From: an uncultured Erysipelotrichaceae bacterium
GTDB taxonomy: Bacteria; Bacillota_I; Bacilli_A; Erysipelotrichales; Erysipelotrichaceae
Assembly: GCA_949744505.1 (NCBI GenBank)
Contig: CATJXY010000043.1
Span: 1 to 64,000, forward strand
Reading direction: 5' to 3'
DNA length: 64,000 nucleotides
Shown: positions 10,479 through 19,580 of the stretch, in pieces
Layout of the letters: every line of letters starts with the position of its first letter
Position numbering within the stretch: the first letter of the stretch is position 1
The notes under the pieces: generated by a model
Database searches by the model: none
Told to the model about the DNA's origin: nothing
Seen by the model: only the letters and a program-made list of their open reading frames with translations
Made by a program: the position numbers and the translations under genes

Positions 10479-10883
10479 ATGAAAGGAATATTATTAATCA
10501 GCCACGGGGCAATGGCTGAAGGGGTTAAAGAAACAACAGAAATCTTTTTTGGAAAAAACATAGAACAATTTGCTGCACTTGGATTGCAAGAATCAGAAAG
10601 TGCAGAAAGTTTTCGAGAAAGACTTTTCAGTGCTGTTGCAGAGTTGGATAAAGGAGATGGAGTATTGGTATTCGCGGATTTATTTGGTGGGACCCCATGT
10701 AATCAGTGTGCTTTTTTAGATTCGAAGCAATGTCATGTAATCGCCGGAATGAATCTTCCTATGGTTATGGAAAGTTTAGCATGCAGACAAACGGAAGCAG
10801 ATTTCTCTGAACTACTTCAAAAGTTCAAAGAAAGTATTGTTGATTTCACAGCTTTGATAGAAACGAAAAAGAAAAGAAGATAG
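10479..10883 (+). CDS. Mannose-family PTS EIIA
   Basis: 'LLISHGAMAEGV' phospho-His motif and 'ADLFGGTPCN'. Confidence 0.92.
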   Translation: MKGILLISHGAMAEGVKETTEIFFGKNIEQFAALGLQESESAESFRERLFSAVAELDKGDGVLVFADLFGGTPCNQCAFLDSKQCHVIAGMNLPMVMESLACRQTEADFSELLQKFKESIVDFTALIETKKKRR

Positions 10884-10902
10884 ATTTATAAGAATAAATT
10901 TG

Positions 10903-10946
10903 GATCTTTCAACTTTATTTGAAATATAGAGTGAAAGGTCTTTTTT
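10903..10946 (+). terminator. Terminator of nanE-PTS operon
   Basis: gatctttca ... tgaaaggtcttttttatt. Confidence 0.75.
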
Positions 10947-11086
10947 ATTATTATTTTTAATGAATTTTCAATCAAACTTTATCGTACAAAATAGAATTCC
11001 AAATTATTTTGATTTATTATATAATGAGAAGGTAAATGCTAGTAAAATACAGATTTGAAAGATGTAGTAAAATAGGAGGAAAAATT

Positions 11087-11635
11087 ATGAGAAAAAATTT
11101 TGGATCTAAACCGTATTTATACCCGATGCCGGTTTTAATTATTGGAACATATGATGAAAATGATGTACCAAATGCAATGAATGCTGCGTGGGGATGTATT
11201 ACTGATTACAATGAAATCACAATCAGTATGGCTCCGCATAAAACTACTGATAATATTTTATTAAATCATGATTTCACTGTCAGTATGGCAACTGAAGATT
11301 ATGTTAAGGCATGTGATTATGTGGGAATCGAAAGTGGTAATAAAGTGGAAAATAAGTTTGTCAGAGCAGGATTCCATGCAATAAAAAGTGAATTTGTCAA
11401 TGCACCGGTGATTGCTGAATTGCCAATGTGTTTGGAATGTCGGATGAAGAGCTTTCAGGATGAAATATTGATTGGCGAAATTATTAATGTTAATGCTGAG
11501 GAATCAATATTAACTGATGGTAAAATAGATGCTCAAAAGCTCAAACCAATTACTTATGATCCAATTATGAATACATATATCGGATTAGGAAAAATGGTTG
11601 GGAATGCGTTTAAAGACGGACTTGATTTAAAATAA
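11087..11635 (+). CDS. Flavin reductase family protein
   Basis: 'PYLYPMPVLIIGTYDENDVPNAMNAAWG'. Start after aggagg at 11087, shorter than the ORF track. Confidence 0.85.
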   Translation: MRKNFGSKPYLYPMPVLIIGTYDENDVPNAMNAAWGCITDYNEITISMAPHKTTDNILLNHDFTVSMATEDYVKACDYVGIESGNKVENKFVRAGFHAIKSEFVNAPVIAELPMCLECRMKSFQDEILIGEIINVNAEESILTDGKIDAQKLKPITYDPIMNTYIGLGKMVGNAFKDGLDLK

Positions 11636-11678
11636 GAATGAAAATATTTTGTGAATAAATCACAATAAATCGTATTCA

Positions 11679-11711
11679 AAATAACAAGGCAAAAAAACTT
11701 GTTATTTTTTT
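11679..11711 (+). terminator. Rho-independent terminator
   Basis: aaataacaag...cttgttattttttt. Confidence 0.8.
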
Positions 11712-11780
11712 ATGTCTAGATTTTATATTTTTTCTCCGTATATGTTTTGATAAGTTCCTAATACTAAAAACGGTGAGAAA

Positions 11781-12611
11781 ATGAAAAAAATATGGATATG
11801 TCTTTTCGTGATTTTATGTAGTGGTTGCTCATGGATCAAAAGGGAAGAAACAAGAGCAGTAGGAAAGTTTATTGAAGAAAAAGCAACGCATTTTTATGAA
11901 GTGGAAGATGAAGATGAATTAGCAATTCTAGTATTAAAAAATTTTGATGAGGAAGAACTTCAGATTTGTTATCGAAGCAAAAATAAAATTCAACCATATC
12001 GATTATATTTAAAAATTAAAGCTGTTCTTCCTATAAAATTTGAGATGGAGAGTGGAAAAATTCAAATGAATATGAGAGATGAAATTATTGAAAGTGTAGA
12101 TTGTATTGTTATCCGACCGCTTGAGTCTCATCATGAAGTGAAGCAAATTGTTATGCAATGGGCGAATGAGCTTGAAAATAGTCGTGATCAAGAAAAAGTT
12201 GTTCAAAGTATTCATGATTTAATTGTAAAGAGAACACATTATGGAATGGAAAAGGATACCGCATTTCAAGCAACCGGAGTATTTAAAGATAATGAAGCAG
12301 TATGTGAGGGATATAGTTTAGCATTTAATAATCTTGCTTCCAGTATGCATATTCCTTCATTTATGATAAGTTCTAATACTATTAATCATGCATGGAATAT
12401 GGTTTACATAAATGGAGAGTGGCTCTTTGTGGATTGTACGTGGGATGATCCGATTAATGGAGATGGAACAGTTTATCAAAATTATTGTTTGATGAATGAG
12501 GAAGAAATGATGGAAACAGAGCGGTATCAATTTGATGAAAATACAGAAACAACTCTTGATTTAAAGGAATACCAAAAATTTGCCGAAAAAGTTCTTCTTT
12601 TATTTGAATGA
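11781..12611 (+). CDS. Putative lipoprotein with transglutaminase-like domain
   Basis: Lipobox-like 'LFVILCSGCS'; 'AVCEGYSLAFNNLA', 'NHAWNMVYINGEWLFVDCTWDDP' Cys-His-Asp triad motifs. Confidence 0.82.
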   Translation: MKKIWICLFVILCSGCSWIKREETRAVGKFIEEKATHFYEVEDEDELAILVLKNFDEEELQICYRSKNKIQPYRLYLKIKAVLPIKFEMESGKIQMNMRDEIIESVDCIVIRPLESHHEVKQIVMQWANELENSRDQEKVVQSIHDLIVKRTHYGMEKDTAFQATGVFKDNEAVCEGYSLAFNNLASSMHIPSFMISSNTINHAWNMVYINGEWLFVDCTWDDPINGDGTVYQNYCLMNEEEMMETERYQFDENTETTLDLKEYQKFAEKVLLLFE

Positions 12612-12629
12612 TGCAAGTCATCATTTTTT
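12607..12629 (+). terminator. Short terminator
   Basis: aatgatg-caagt-catcatttttt. Confidence 0.6.
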
Positions 12630-12671
12630 CTTTTATCTAGGCATAAACTACCAATATGCGAGGAGGATAAA

Positions 12672-12929
12672 ATGATTAAGGCAATTAATGATGTTGTAAT
12701 TTTAGAGAAAACAGAAGAAAAGACCAGCGATGGGGGAATTTATCTTTCTGAGAAAAGAAAAGATGAAGTAGAACTAGCAAAAGTATTATCAATCAAAGAA
12801 GAAGATGAAATTAAAGAAGGAATGATTGTCGGATATGATCCCTACGATGCTTTAACTTGTTCATACTTGAATAATATGGTTCTTGTCAGAAGAAATAAGA
12901 TTTTATTTATTTGGGAGGGGAAAAAATGA
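12672..12929 (+). CDS. groES: GroES co-chaperonin, divergent (85 aa)
   Basis: 'EKTSDGGIYLSEKRKDEVELAKVLSI' mobile-loop/β-barrel pattern; directly upstream of groEL. Confidence 0.82.
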   Translation: MIKAINDVVILEKTEEKTSDGGIYLSEKRKDEVELAKVLSIKEEDEIKEGMIVGYDPYDALTCSYLNNMVLVRRNKILFIWEGKK

Positions 12930-14539
12930 GTAAAGAAGTCTTGTTTGCAAAAGAAGCCAGAGAAAAAATGCTGAAAGGCATGGATATACTGAATGAGGCT
13001 GTTAGTTGTACACTTGGTCCTAAAGGTAGAAATGTGGTATTTGATAAAGACTTTCAAGATCCAATTATCACCAATGATGGGGTTACGATTGCAAAGGAAA
13101 TAGAAAGCGTTGATCCTTTTGAAAATATGGGAATACGTTTGCTTCGACAGGTAGCTGGGAAAACAAATGATGATGCCGGAGACGGAACAACAACGGCAAC
13201 ACTTTTAGCATGTGAAATGATTCATGCTGCAATGGATGCTGTCGAAAGAGGAGCAAATCCAATTCTAATCAGAAAAGGAATGAATCTTGCCAAGGAAGAA
13301 GTAAGCAATCAGTTAAAACAAATGGCACAGGAAGTAACGGATTTAAAAGAAATTGCTCATGTAGCTACAATCTCATCTCAAGATGAAAACTTAGGAAATT
13401 TGATTGCGTCGGCTATGGAAAAGTGTGGAAAGGATTGTATTATTACTGCGGAAGAATCAAAATCGTTTCAAACCGTGCTTGAAATTGAGGAAGGATATCA
13501 AATTGAAAGAGGCTATGTTTCCCCATTTATGGCATCTGATCAAGCTAAAAATGAAATTGAAATGAATAATCCTTTTATTTTGATTACCGATTATAAAATA
13601 TCCACAATTCATGAATTGGTTCCTATTCTTGAAAAAGTAATGCGAACATCAAGATCTTTGCTCATTATTGCAGATGATTTTGATAATGAAGTTATTGCTA
13701 CTTTAGTTTTAAATCGTTTAAAAGGGGCAGTCATGACAGTAGGAATTCGAACACCTGGTTTTGGTGATCAAGCTAAAGAATTGTTAGAAGATATTGCAGT
13801 AGCAACAGGAGGAAAATATTTCTGTAAAGAAATGCGAGATCAATTGAGAAATGCAGAACTTGCCGATCTTGGTGAAGCTGAAAAAATACTTGTTAAAAAA
13901 GAAGAGACAATTTTAGTAAAAGGCAAAGGAAATGAAGAAATAATCAAAAATCGGATCATGATGATTGAAAAATCAATGGAAAATATGAATTATGATTTTG
14001 AAAAAGATACAGCAGAAAAGCGATTAGCTAAATTAAAAAATGGAATTGCAGTTATTAAAGTCGGAGCCTCTACTCAAGCAGAGATGATTGAGAAAAAGTA
14101 TCGGATAGAAGATGCGATACATGCAACAAAAGCTGCTTTGGCGGAAGGGATCATTCCCGGAGGAGGGTATGCATTGGCGAGCATTGCAAAAAAAGGCATT
14201 CAAGGATTTTTATTTAAACATGAAGATGAAAAAAAGGGAGCATGCCTTGTAATGAATGCTTTGACAAAACCACTATATCAAATTGCAGAAAATGCCGGAG
14301 TTGATGGGAAAGAAATTGTTTCAATGCAAGCGGAAATGGTAGAAGGAATTGGGTTTGATGCAATGGATGGAACATGGAAAAATTTAATGAACAATGGAAT
14401 TTTGGATCCGGTTAAAGTGACCCGCTTAGCGGTATGTAATGCAGTTTCCATTGCCGGTTTATTTATTACGACTCAAGCTGCCATTGCACTAAAGAATGAT
14501 GAGAGTAAAATTGTTCAACTTCCTAACAATGGTTATTAG
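12926..14539 (+). CDS. groEL: GroEL chaperonin, divergent, no C-terminal GGM tail
   Basis: 'TLGPKGRNVV', 'DAGDGTTTAT', 'RGYVSPFM', 'TPGFGD', 'IEDAIHATKAALAEGIIPGGG'; ends 'KIVQLPNNGY'. Confidence 0.93.
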   Translation: MSKEVLFAKEAREKMLKGMDILNEAVSCTLGPKGRNVVFDKDFQDPIITNDGVTIAKEIESVDPFENMGIRLLRQVAGKTNDDAGDGTTTATLLACEMIHAAMDAVERGANPILIRKGMNLAKEEVSNQLKQMAQEVTDLKEIAHVATISSQDENLGNLIASAMEKCGKDCIITAEESKSFQTVLEIEEGYQIERGYVSPFMASDQAKNEIEMNNPFILITDYKISTIHELVPILEKVMRTSRSLLIIADDFDNEVIATLVLNRLKGAVMTVGIRTPGFGDQAKELLEDIAVATGGKYFCKEMRDQLRNAELADLGEAEKILVKKEETILVKGKGNEEIIKNRIMMIEKSMENMNYDFEKDTAEKRLAKLKNGIAVIKVGASTQAEMIEKKYRIEDAIHATKAALAEGIIPGGGYALASIAKKGIQGFLFKHEDEKKGACLVMNALTKPLYQIAENAGVDGKEIVSMQAEMVEGIGFDAMDGTWKNLMNNGILDPVKVTRLAVCNAVSIAGLFITTQAAIALKNDESKIVQLPNNGY

Positions 14540-14548
14540 GAAGTTGAA
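14514..14548 (+). other. 13-bp perfect inverted repeat across the groEL stop codon
   Basis: TTCAACTTCCTAA-CAATGGTTA-TTAGGAAGTTGAA; stop TAG at 14537-14539 lies in the 3' arm; no T run follows. Confidence 0.85.
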
Positions 14549-14629
14549 TGTTCTGACAAAGAAGAGTTTAATCAACTCGAGATTGTTCATACTAAGAATG
14601 CTGACTTTATAAAAGAGGAAGGTGATCGT

Positions 14630-16603
14630 GTGCAACATCAGCAATTTTCACAAGGTGCAAAAAAGGCATTGAGCTTTGCGGAAGAAGCGGCAAGAGAAAT
14701 GAAGAATTCGTTTATCGGTACCGAACATCTTCTTCTTGGAATTTTGAAAATAAAAGATTCTTCGTTAAATCACTTTTTAAAAAACAGTGGTGTCACTTAT
14801 GATAGAATACGTGAAGATATCATTGTTTTATTTGGTTTTTGTGATGAGAAGAATTTAATCTTGGAATATACTCGTACTATGGAAGAAATCGTAGAAACGA
14901 GTATATTGGATGCTAAAATGCAAGGCAAAAAAACTGTAGATCTAGATATTCTTACTATTTGTCTTCTTCAAGCTTCTAATAACGTAGCCGTAGAACTTTT
15001 AAGAAGATATGATATTGATGTTAAAAAGTTAATTGACCAAATTAAAATGGAAGATGTATCATCACTGAATAAAATTCAAGAATTAACAAATTTAAATGAG
15101 AAAATGAAAAATAGTAAAACTTCTTTAGTTCTCAGAGAAAAGCAACTTGAAATGATCATGCAGATTTTATGTCGTAAGGAGAAAGGAAACCCTTTGCTTT
15201 TGGGTGAACCCGGAGTTGGGAAAACGGCAATCGTAGAGGAACTGGCAAAAAGAATTGCTCAGGGAAATGTTCCTGATAGTTTGAAAAATAATTTGATTTT
15301 TGAACTAAATTTAAATTGTCTTGTTGCAGGAACAAAATATCGTGGGGAATTTGAAGAAAAGATACAAAAAATTATTATGGCATTACATCAATTCCCTCAA
15401 GTGATTTTATTTATTGATGAGATTCATCAGATTGTCGGAGCGGGAAAAGCAGAAGGATCCATTGATGTGGCCGGAGTTTTAAAAACTCATCTTGCTCGAG
15501 GGAAAATTCGTTGTATCGGATCAACAACTTATGATGAATATGTACAGTATATTGAGAAAGACCGAGCACTTCAAAGAAGATTCCAAAGTGTTATGGTCGA
15601 TGAACCTACATTAACTGAAGCCGTAGAAATGGTAAAATGTCGGTTGCCGGAGTATCAGCGATATCATCGAGTCGAATTTAGTGAAGATTTAGTAGAATCT
15701 TTGGTTAAAAAAAGCGAATACTATCTTCCGGAAAGAAAATTACCGGATAAGGCGATTGATATTGTCGATCTCAGTTGCGCTCATGCAAAATTGGATCATC
15801 GTAAAAAAGTGAATGATGAAGATATCATAAAGACGATAGAAAGTATGACCAGTATACCGATTTCAAATAATGTTCGCTCTAATCAGTTATATCAACGATT
15901 AAAACAATGTATTACTGATCCTGAGACAATTAATAAATTAAAACAAAGTATTCAATGGTTGGATCTGCAAATTATTGATGATCGTCCTTTAGCAGGATGG
16001 ATGTTTAAGGGAGACAATACGGAGTTAAAAAAAGAAATTGTTAAGTTAATCGGTCAGTACTATTTCATTCAAAATGATCGTCTTTCGTGGTTAGATATCA
16101 GAGAATTCAAAAATGGTGGAATGATCGGGAATTTGAATTTCTTTCAAGAGTCAACGATGGCTTGGATAAAGAAGATTAAAAGAAATCCGTATTCTATTTT
16201 ATGTATAGAACATTACGAAGAAGCCGGGAAAGAGAGCGTCGCATTTATTAAAAAGATTTTGAAAGAAGGAAAAGTCGAGTTACAGAATGGATCGACCATT
16301 GATTTTCGTCATACTTTGATAATTTTACTTGATGAATCGAAGAAGCAGGAATCCATTGGATTTAATGGTCATACGATAAACAATGATTCAATAGAAGAAA
16401 TTGTAGATGAAGTATTTGTTTTTCAGAATGATGATGAAATGCAAAAACTTAGACATATTAAAAAAAGAGTTGATTTTTATAAAGAACAATTACAAGACAG
16501 TAATTTGAGTTTAGATGAAAAAGATTTTATTCATATCAGTGAGAATGAATTGGACAAGAAAATTAAAGAAAAAATTACAAAACTGTTAATAAAGTCCTCA
16601 TAA
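14630..16603 (+). CDS. ClpC-like AAA+ protein without M-domain and with degenerate second ATPase domain
   Basis: Clp N-domain 'FSQGAKKALSFAEEAAREMKNSFIGTEHLLLGIL'; D1 Walker A 'GEPGVGKT', Walker B 'VILFIDEIH', 'GTKYRGEFEEK', 'ALQRRF'. D2 Walker A/B not recognisable. GTG start. Confidence 0.88.
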   Translation: MQHQQFSQGAKKALSFAEEAAREMKNSFIGTEHLLLGILKIKDSSLNHFLKNSGVTYDRIREDIIVLFGFCDEKNLILEYTRTMEEIVETSILDAKMQGKKTVDLDILTICLLQASNNVAVELLRRYDIDVKKLIDQIKMEDVSSLNKIQELTNLNEKMKNSKTSLVLREKQLEMIMQILCRKEKGNPLLLGEPGVGKTAIVEELAKRIAQGNVPDSLKNNLIFELNLNCLVAGTKYRGEFEEKIQKIIMALHQFPQVILFIDEIHQIVGAGKAEGSIDVAGVLKTHLARGKIRCIGSTTYDEYVQYIEKDRALQRRFQSVMVDEPTLTEAVEMVKCRLPEYQRYHRVEFSEDLVESLVKKSEYYLPERKLPDKAIDIVDLSCAHAKLDHRKKVNDEDIIKTIESMTSIPISNNVRSNQLYQRLKQCITDPETINKLKQSIQWLDLQIIDDRPLAGWMFKGDNTELKKEIVKLIGQYYFIQNDRLSWLDIREFKNGGMIGNLNFFQESTMAWIKKIKRNPYSILCIEHYEEAGKESVAFIKKILKEGKVELQNGSTIDFRHTLIILLDESKKQESIGFNGHTINNDSIEEIVDEVFVFQNDDEMQKLRHIKKRVDFYKEQLQDSNLSLDEKDFIHISENELDKKIKEKITKLLIKSS

Positions 16604-16640
16604 TGTGCTAGAATTATATAACAAATGAGGGAGCAGAAAC

Positions 16641-17285
16641 ATGAATTATACAGCACTTATATTGGCGGCAGGACAAGGAACTCGAATGAATCTTGGATAT
16701 AATAAAATGTTTTATGAGATTGAAAAGGGAAAGACGATTTTAGATAAAACACTTGCAATCTTTCAAAATGATGAACAGTGTAAGCAGATTATTTTAGTAA
16801 TGAACGAAGAAGATGTGACTTCAGTTGCAAAAAAAATTAAATGGTCACAATCTATTCTAATAATCAGAGGAGGAACAACGCGTCAAGAAAGTGTTTTTAA
16901 TGGTTTAAAAGGTGTTGGCGAAGAAGTGGTTCTTATTCATGATGGGGCTCGTTGTTATTTGAATCAAAAGAGTATTGATGATTGTTTGAATGCATTAGAA
17001 AGCAAAAAGGCATGCTTGTTGATGGTCCCTTGTAAAGATACAATAAAGGAAGTAGAAAATGGTAAAGTGAGAAAAACATTAGACAGATCAATTCTTTATC
17101 AAGCGCAAACTCCTCAGGCATTTAAAACAGATTTGATTTTTGAATGTTATTGTAAAGCAATGGAAGAAAATTATCATGCAACGGATGATGCTCAAATTGT
17201 TGAGAAGTACAGCGATGAGGAAGTTGTTTTGGTACCGGGAGATTACAGTAATATTAAAGTAACAACGTTGGAAGATTTGCAATAA
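16641..17285 (+). CDS. ispD: 2-C-methyl-D-erythritol 4-phosphate cytidylyltransferase
   Basis: 'LILAAGQGTRMNLGYNKMF', 'VLIHDGARCYL', 'QTPQAFKTDLI', 'ATDDAQIVEKY'. Confidence 0.9.
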   Translation: MNYTALILAAGQGTRMNLGYNKMFYEIEKGKTILDKTLAIFQNDEQCKQIILVMNEEDVTSVAKKIKWSQSILIIRGGTTRQESVFNGLKGVGEEVVLIHDGARCYLNQKSIDDCLNALESKKACLLMVPCKDTIKEVENGKVRKTLDRSILYQAQTPQAFKTDLIFECYCKAMEENYHATDDAQIVEKYSDEEVVLVPGDYSNIKVTTLEDLQ

Positions 17286-17322
17286 AATATGCAATTATAA
17301 AATGATTATTTATAAAGAGTTA

Positions 17323-17360
17323 AAATAAGGCTGGAAAGGGATAGACAGTCTTATTTTTTT
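17323..17360 (+). terminator. Rho-independent terminator
   Basis: aaataaggctg ... cagtcttattttttt. Confidence 0.7.
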
Positions 17361-17461
17361 TAGAAATGATGAGAATTTTTTATAATCTCTGATATTGGGA
17401 ATGGGGTATCAATTTTATTTGAATTGAGTAATAATAAGTGTGGGGAAGAAAGGAGATATGA

Positions 17462-18607
17462 ATGAAATGTCCCCGATGTTTAAATGAAGATCCTCGTTTT
17501 TTCTATTATGGATCAAAAGGATGGTATTGCCGAAAATGTGTACAGTTTAAAAGAATTTGTGTAGAAGATGAAAGAAATCAAATGAATGATGTACGATTTC
17601 CGATTGAAGGACAGATTCAACTTAAATATCCATTGACAAAAGCCCAGAAAGAAATTGCAGAAAAGTGTGCCGAATATATTGACCATACTAATATATTGAT
17701 TAATGCAGTAACCGGTGCCGGAAAAACTGAAATGGTGTTGAACGTAATAGAGAAATGTTTGAAGGAAAGAAAACGCTGTTGTTTTGCGATTGCCCGAAGG
17801 CAAGTTGTTTTGCAAATTAGAGAGAGGTTGGCACTCATTTTTCCATTTATAAAAGTGACAGCGATTTGTGAAGGGTATACTCAAGATCTGGTTGGGGATA
17901 TTTTAGTGGTTACAACTCATCAATTATATCGTTTTTATAAAGAATTTGATGTTTTGATTTTGGATGAACCGGATGCTTTCCCATTTAAAGGAAATGAAAC
18001 ACTACATGGTATTGCGAAAACAGCATGTAAAGGACATATTTTATATCTTACAGCGACACCGGATCGAGAAATTATAAAAGAAGTGAGTTTAAGCAACTGC
18101 ATAGAATTCAAACTTTTAAAAAGACCGCATGGCTATCCTCTTCCGATACCCACTGTTATAGTTGCGCCCAAGTTTATTTGTTGGATTTATTTGATTTGTT
18201 GGTTGTTGAAAAAAAGAAAAGAGAAGACGCAAGTCATTTTGTTTGTACCAACCATCAAAAAAATGAAAATTGCTTATAAGATGATGAATAAGATATTTAA
18301 GTGCTGTGCTCTGTGCTCTAAAACAGAAAATAAGGAAGAGGTATTAAATCAATTCATACAAAAGAAGACAAATCTGTGCATTGCAACAACGATTCTTGAA
18401 AGAGGAATAACAATAGAAGGTGTTGATGTTGCTATTATGGATGCGGATGATCCCATATATGATGAAGCAGCATTAATTCAAATGATTGGACGTGTGGGAA
18501 GAAGTATACATCATCCAAGTGGGGAAGGGTTATTTTTATGTAAGAGAACTAGTAGAAATGTGAAAGCATGTGTTACACGATTAAAGGAGGCTAATGATGC
18601 GCCATGA
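17462..18607 (+). CDS. comFA: ComFA-like DEAD-family helicase (competence)
   Basis: N-terminal Cys cluster, 'NAVTGAGKTEM', 'LILDEPDAFPF', 'YLTATPD', 'QMIGRVGRS'. Confidence 0.9.
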   Translation: MKCPRCLNEDPRFFYYGSKGWYCRKCVQFKRICVEDERNQMNDVRFPIEGQIQLKYPLTKAQKEIAEKCAEYIDHTNILINAVTGAGKTEMVLNVIEKCLKERKRCCFAIARRQVVLQIRERLALIFPFIKVTAICEGYTQDLVGDILVVTTHQLYRFYKEFDVLILDEPDAFPFKGNETLHGIAKTACKGHILYLTATPDREIIKEVSLSNCIEFKLLKRPHGYPLPIPTVIVAPKFICWIYLICWLLKKRKEKTQVILFVPTIKKMKIAYKMMNKIFKCCALCSKTENKEEVLNQFIQKKTNLCIATTILERGITIEGVDVAIMDADDPIYDEAALIQMIGRVGRSIHHPSGEGLFLCKRTSRNVKACVTRLKEANDAP

Positions 18608-19265
18608 ATTTTGTTTGTTGTGTCAGAAACCGATATTTGAATCTACTTCACTTTGGAATTATCTTGTATCATGCGATATGCTTTGTGAAAGATGTCGAAG
18701 TTCATTAAAAAAGATAGATGGAATACGAATGCTTACAAATTTACCTGTAAGAGTTTTGTATGATTATAATACAGATTTTCAAAAATGTATTATTCAGTAT
18801 AAGGAGTGTTATGATGAAGCACTTGCCTCAATGTTTCTATATGATTTTAAGAGTAAATTGAAACGAAAATACAAAAACGCAGTTCTTATTCCCATGCCAT
18901 CCTCAATAGAAAAAAAGAAAGAACGAGGCTTTGATCATGTAGAAAAGATGTTTGAATGCCTTGATTTACCAATCATTCATTGTTTATGCAAAACTGAAAA
19001 TTATGATCAAAAAATGCAGAATAAATTGGGACGCTCCCATATCCATGATATTATGCGTTTGAATGAAAATATTATTTTACCTGATAAAAAGATTATACTG
19101 ATTGATGATATATGCACCAGTGGAAGTACTTTGGTTGCAGCCTATGAGTTATTAAAAGAGAAAAGTAAAAATATTGAAGCCTGTGTTCTTGCATCACGTG
19201 CAGAAACTGTCGGAAAAAAGCGACGAAAAAAGTTTGAGAAACAGAACTTGAGAAATTATACTTAG
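18594..19265 (+). CDS. comFC: ComFC-like amidophosphoribosyltransferase-type protein
   Basis: CxxC...CxxC start, 'VLIPMPSSIEKKKERGFDHV', 'IILIDDICTSGSTL'. Confidence 0.9.
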   Translation: MMRHEFCLLCQKPIFESTSLWNYLVSCDMLCERCRSSLKKIDGIRMLTNLPVRVLYDYNTDFQKCIIQYKECYDEALASMFLYDFKSKLKRKYKNAVLIPMPSSIEKKKERGFDHVEKMFECLDLPIIHCLCKTENYDQKMQNKLGRSHIHDIMRLNENIILPDKKIILIDDICTSGSTLVAAYELLKEKSKNIEACVLASRAETVGKKRRKKFEKQNLRNYT

Positions 19266-19293
19266 TTTATAAGTATTGAAAGGAGGTTGTTTT

Positions 19294-19491
19294 ATGCAAG
19301 GAAAAGTAAAATGGTTTTCTGCGGAAAAAGGCTATGGGTTTATTTCTAAAGATGACGGAACAGATGTTTTTGTGCATTATTCACAGATTGTAAGTCGTGG
19401 TTACAAAACTTTAGAAGAAGGGCAACTTGTTGAATTTGATGTGGTCAATGTTCAAGAAAAAGAGCAGGCCAGAAATGTTGTAAAGATGTAG
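19294..19491 (+). CDS. Cold-shock domain protein (CspA family)
   Basis: '[32 protein letters not shown]'. Confidence 0.95.
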   Translation: MQGKVKWFSAEKGYGFISKDDGTDVFVHYSQIVSRGYKTLEEGQLVEFDVVNVQEKEQARNVVKM

Positions 19492-19499
19492 TTAATAGT

Positions 19500-19528
19500 T
19501 TGCTTTTTTAATGAAAGTGGCGTATAAT
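19500..19528 (+). promoter_or_regulatory. Putative sigma-A promoter for second cold-shock gene
   Basis: TTGCTT - 17 nt - TATAAT. Confidence 0.55.
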
Positions 19529-19580
19529 GTCAACAGTATAACTTAAAAGGTTATATTAAAGAAAGGTATAGGATCAGAAG

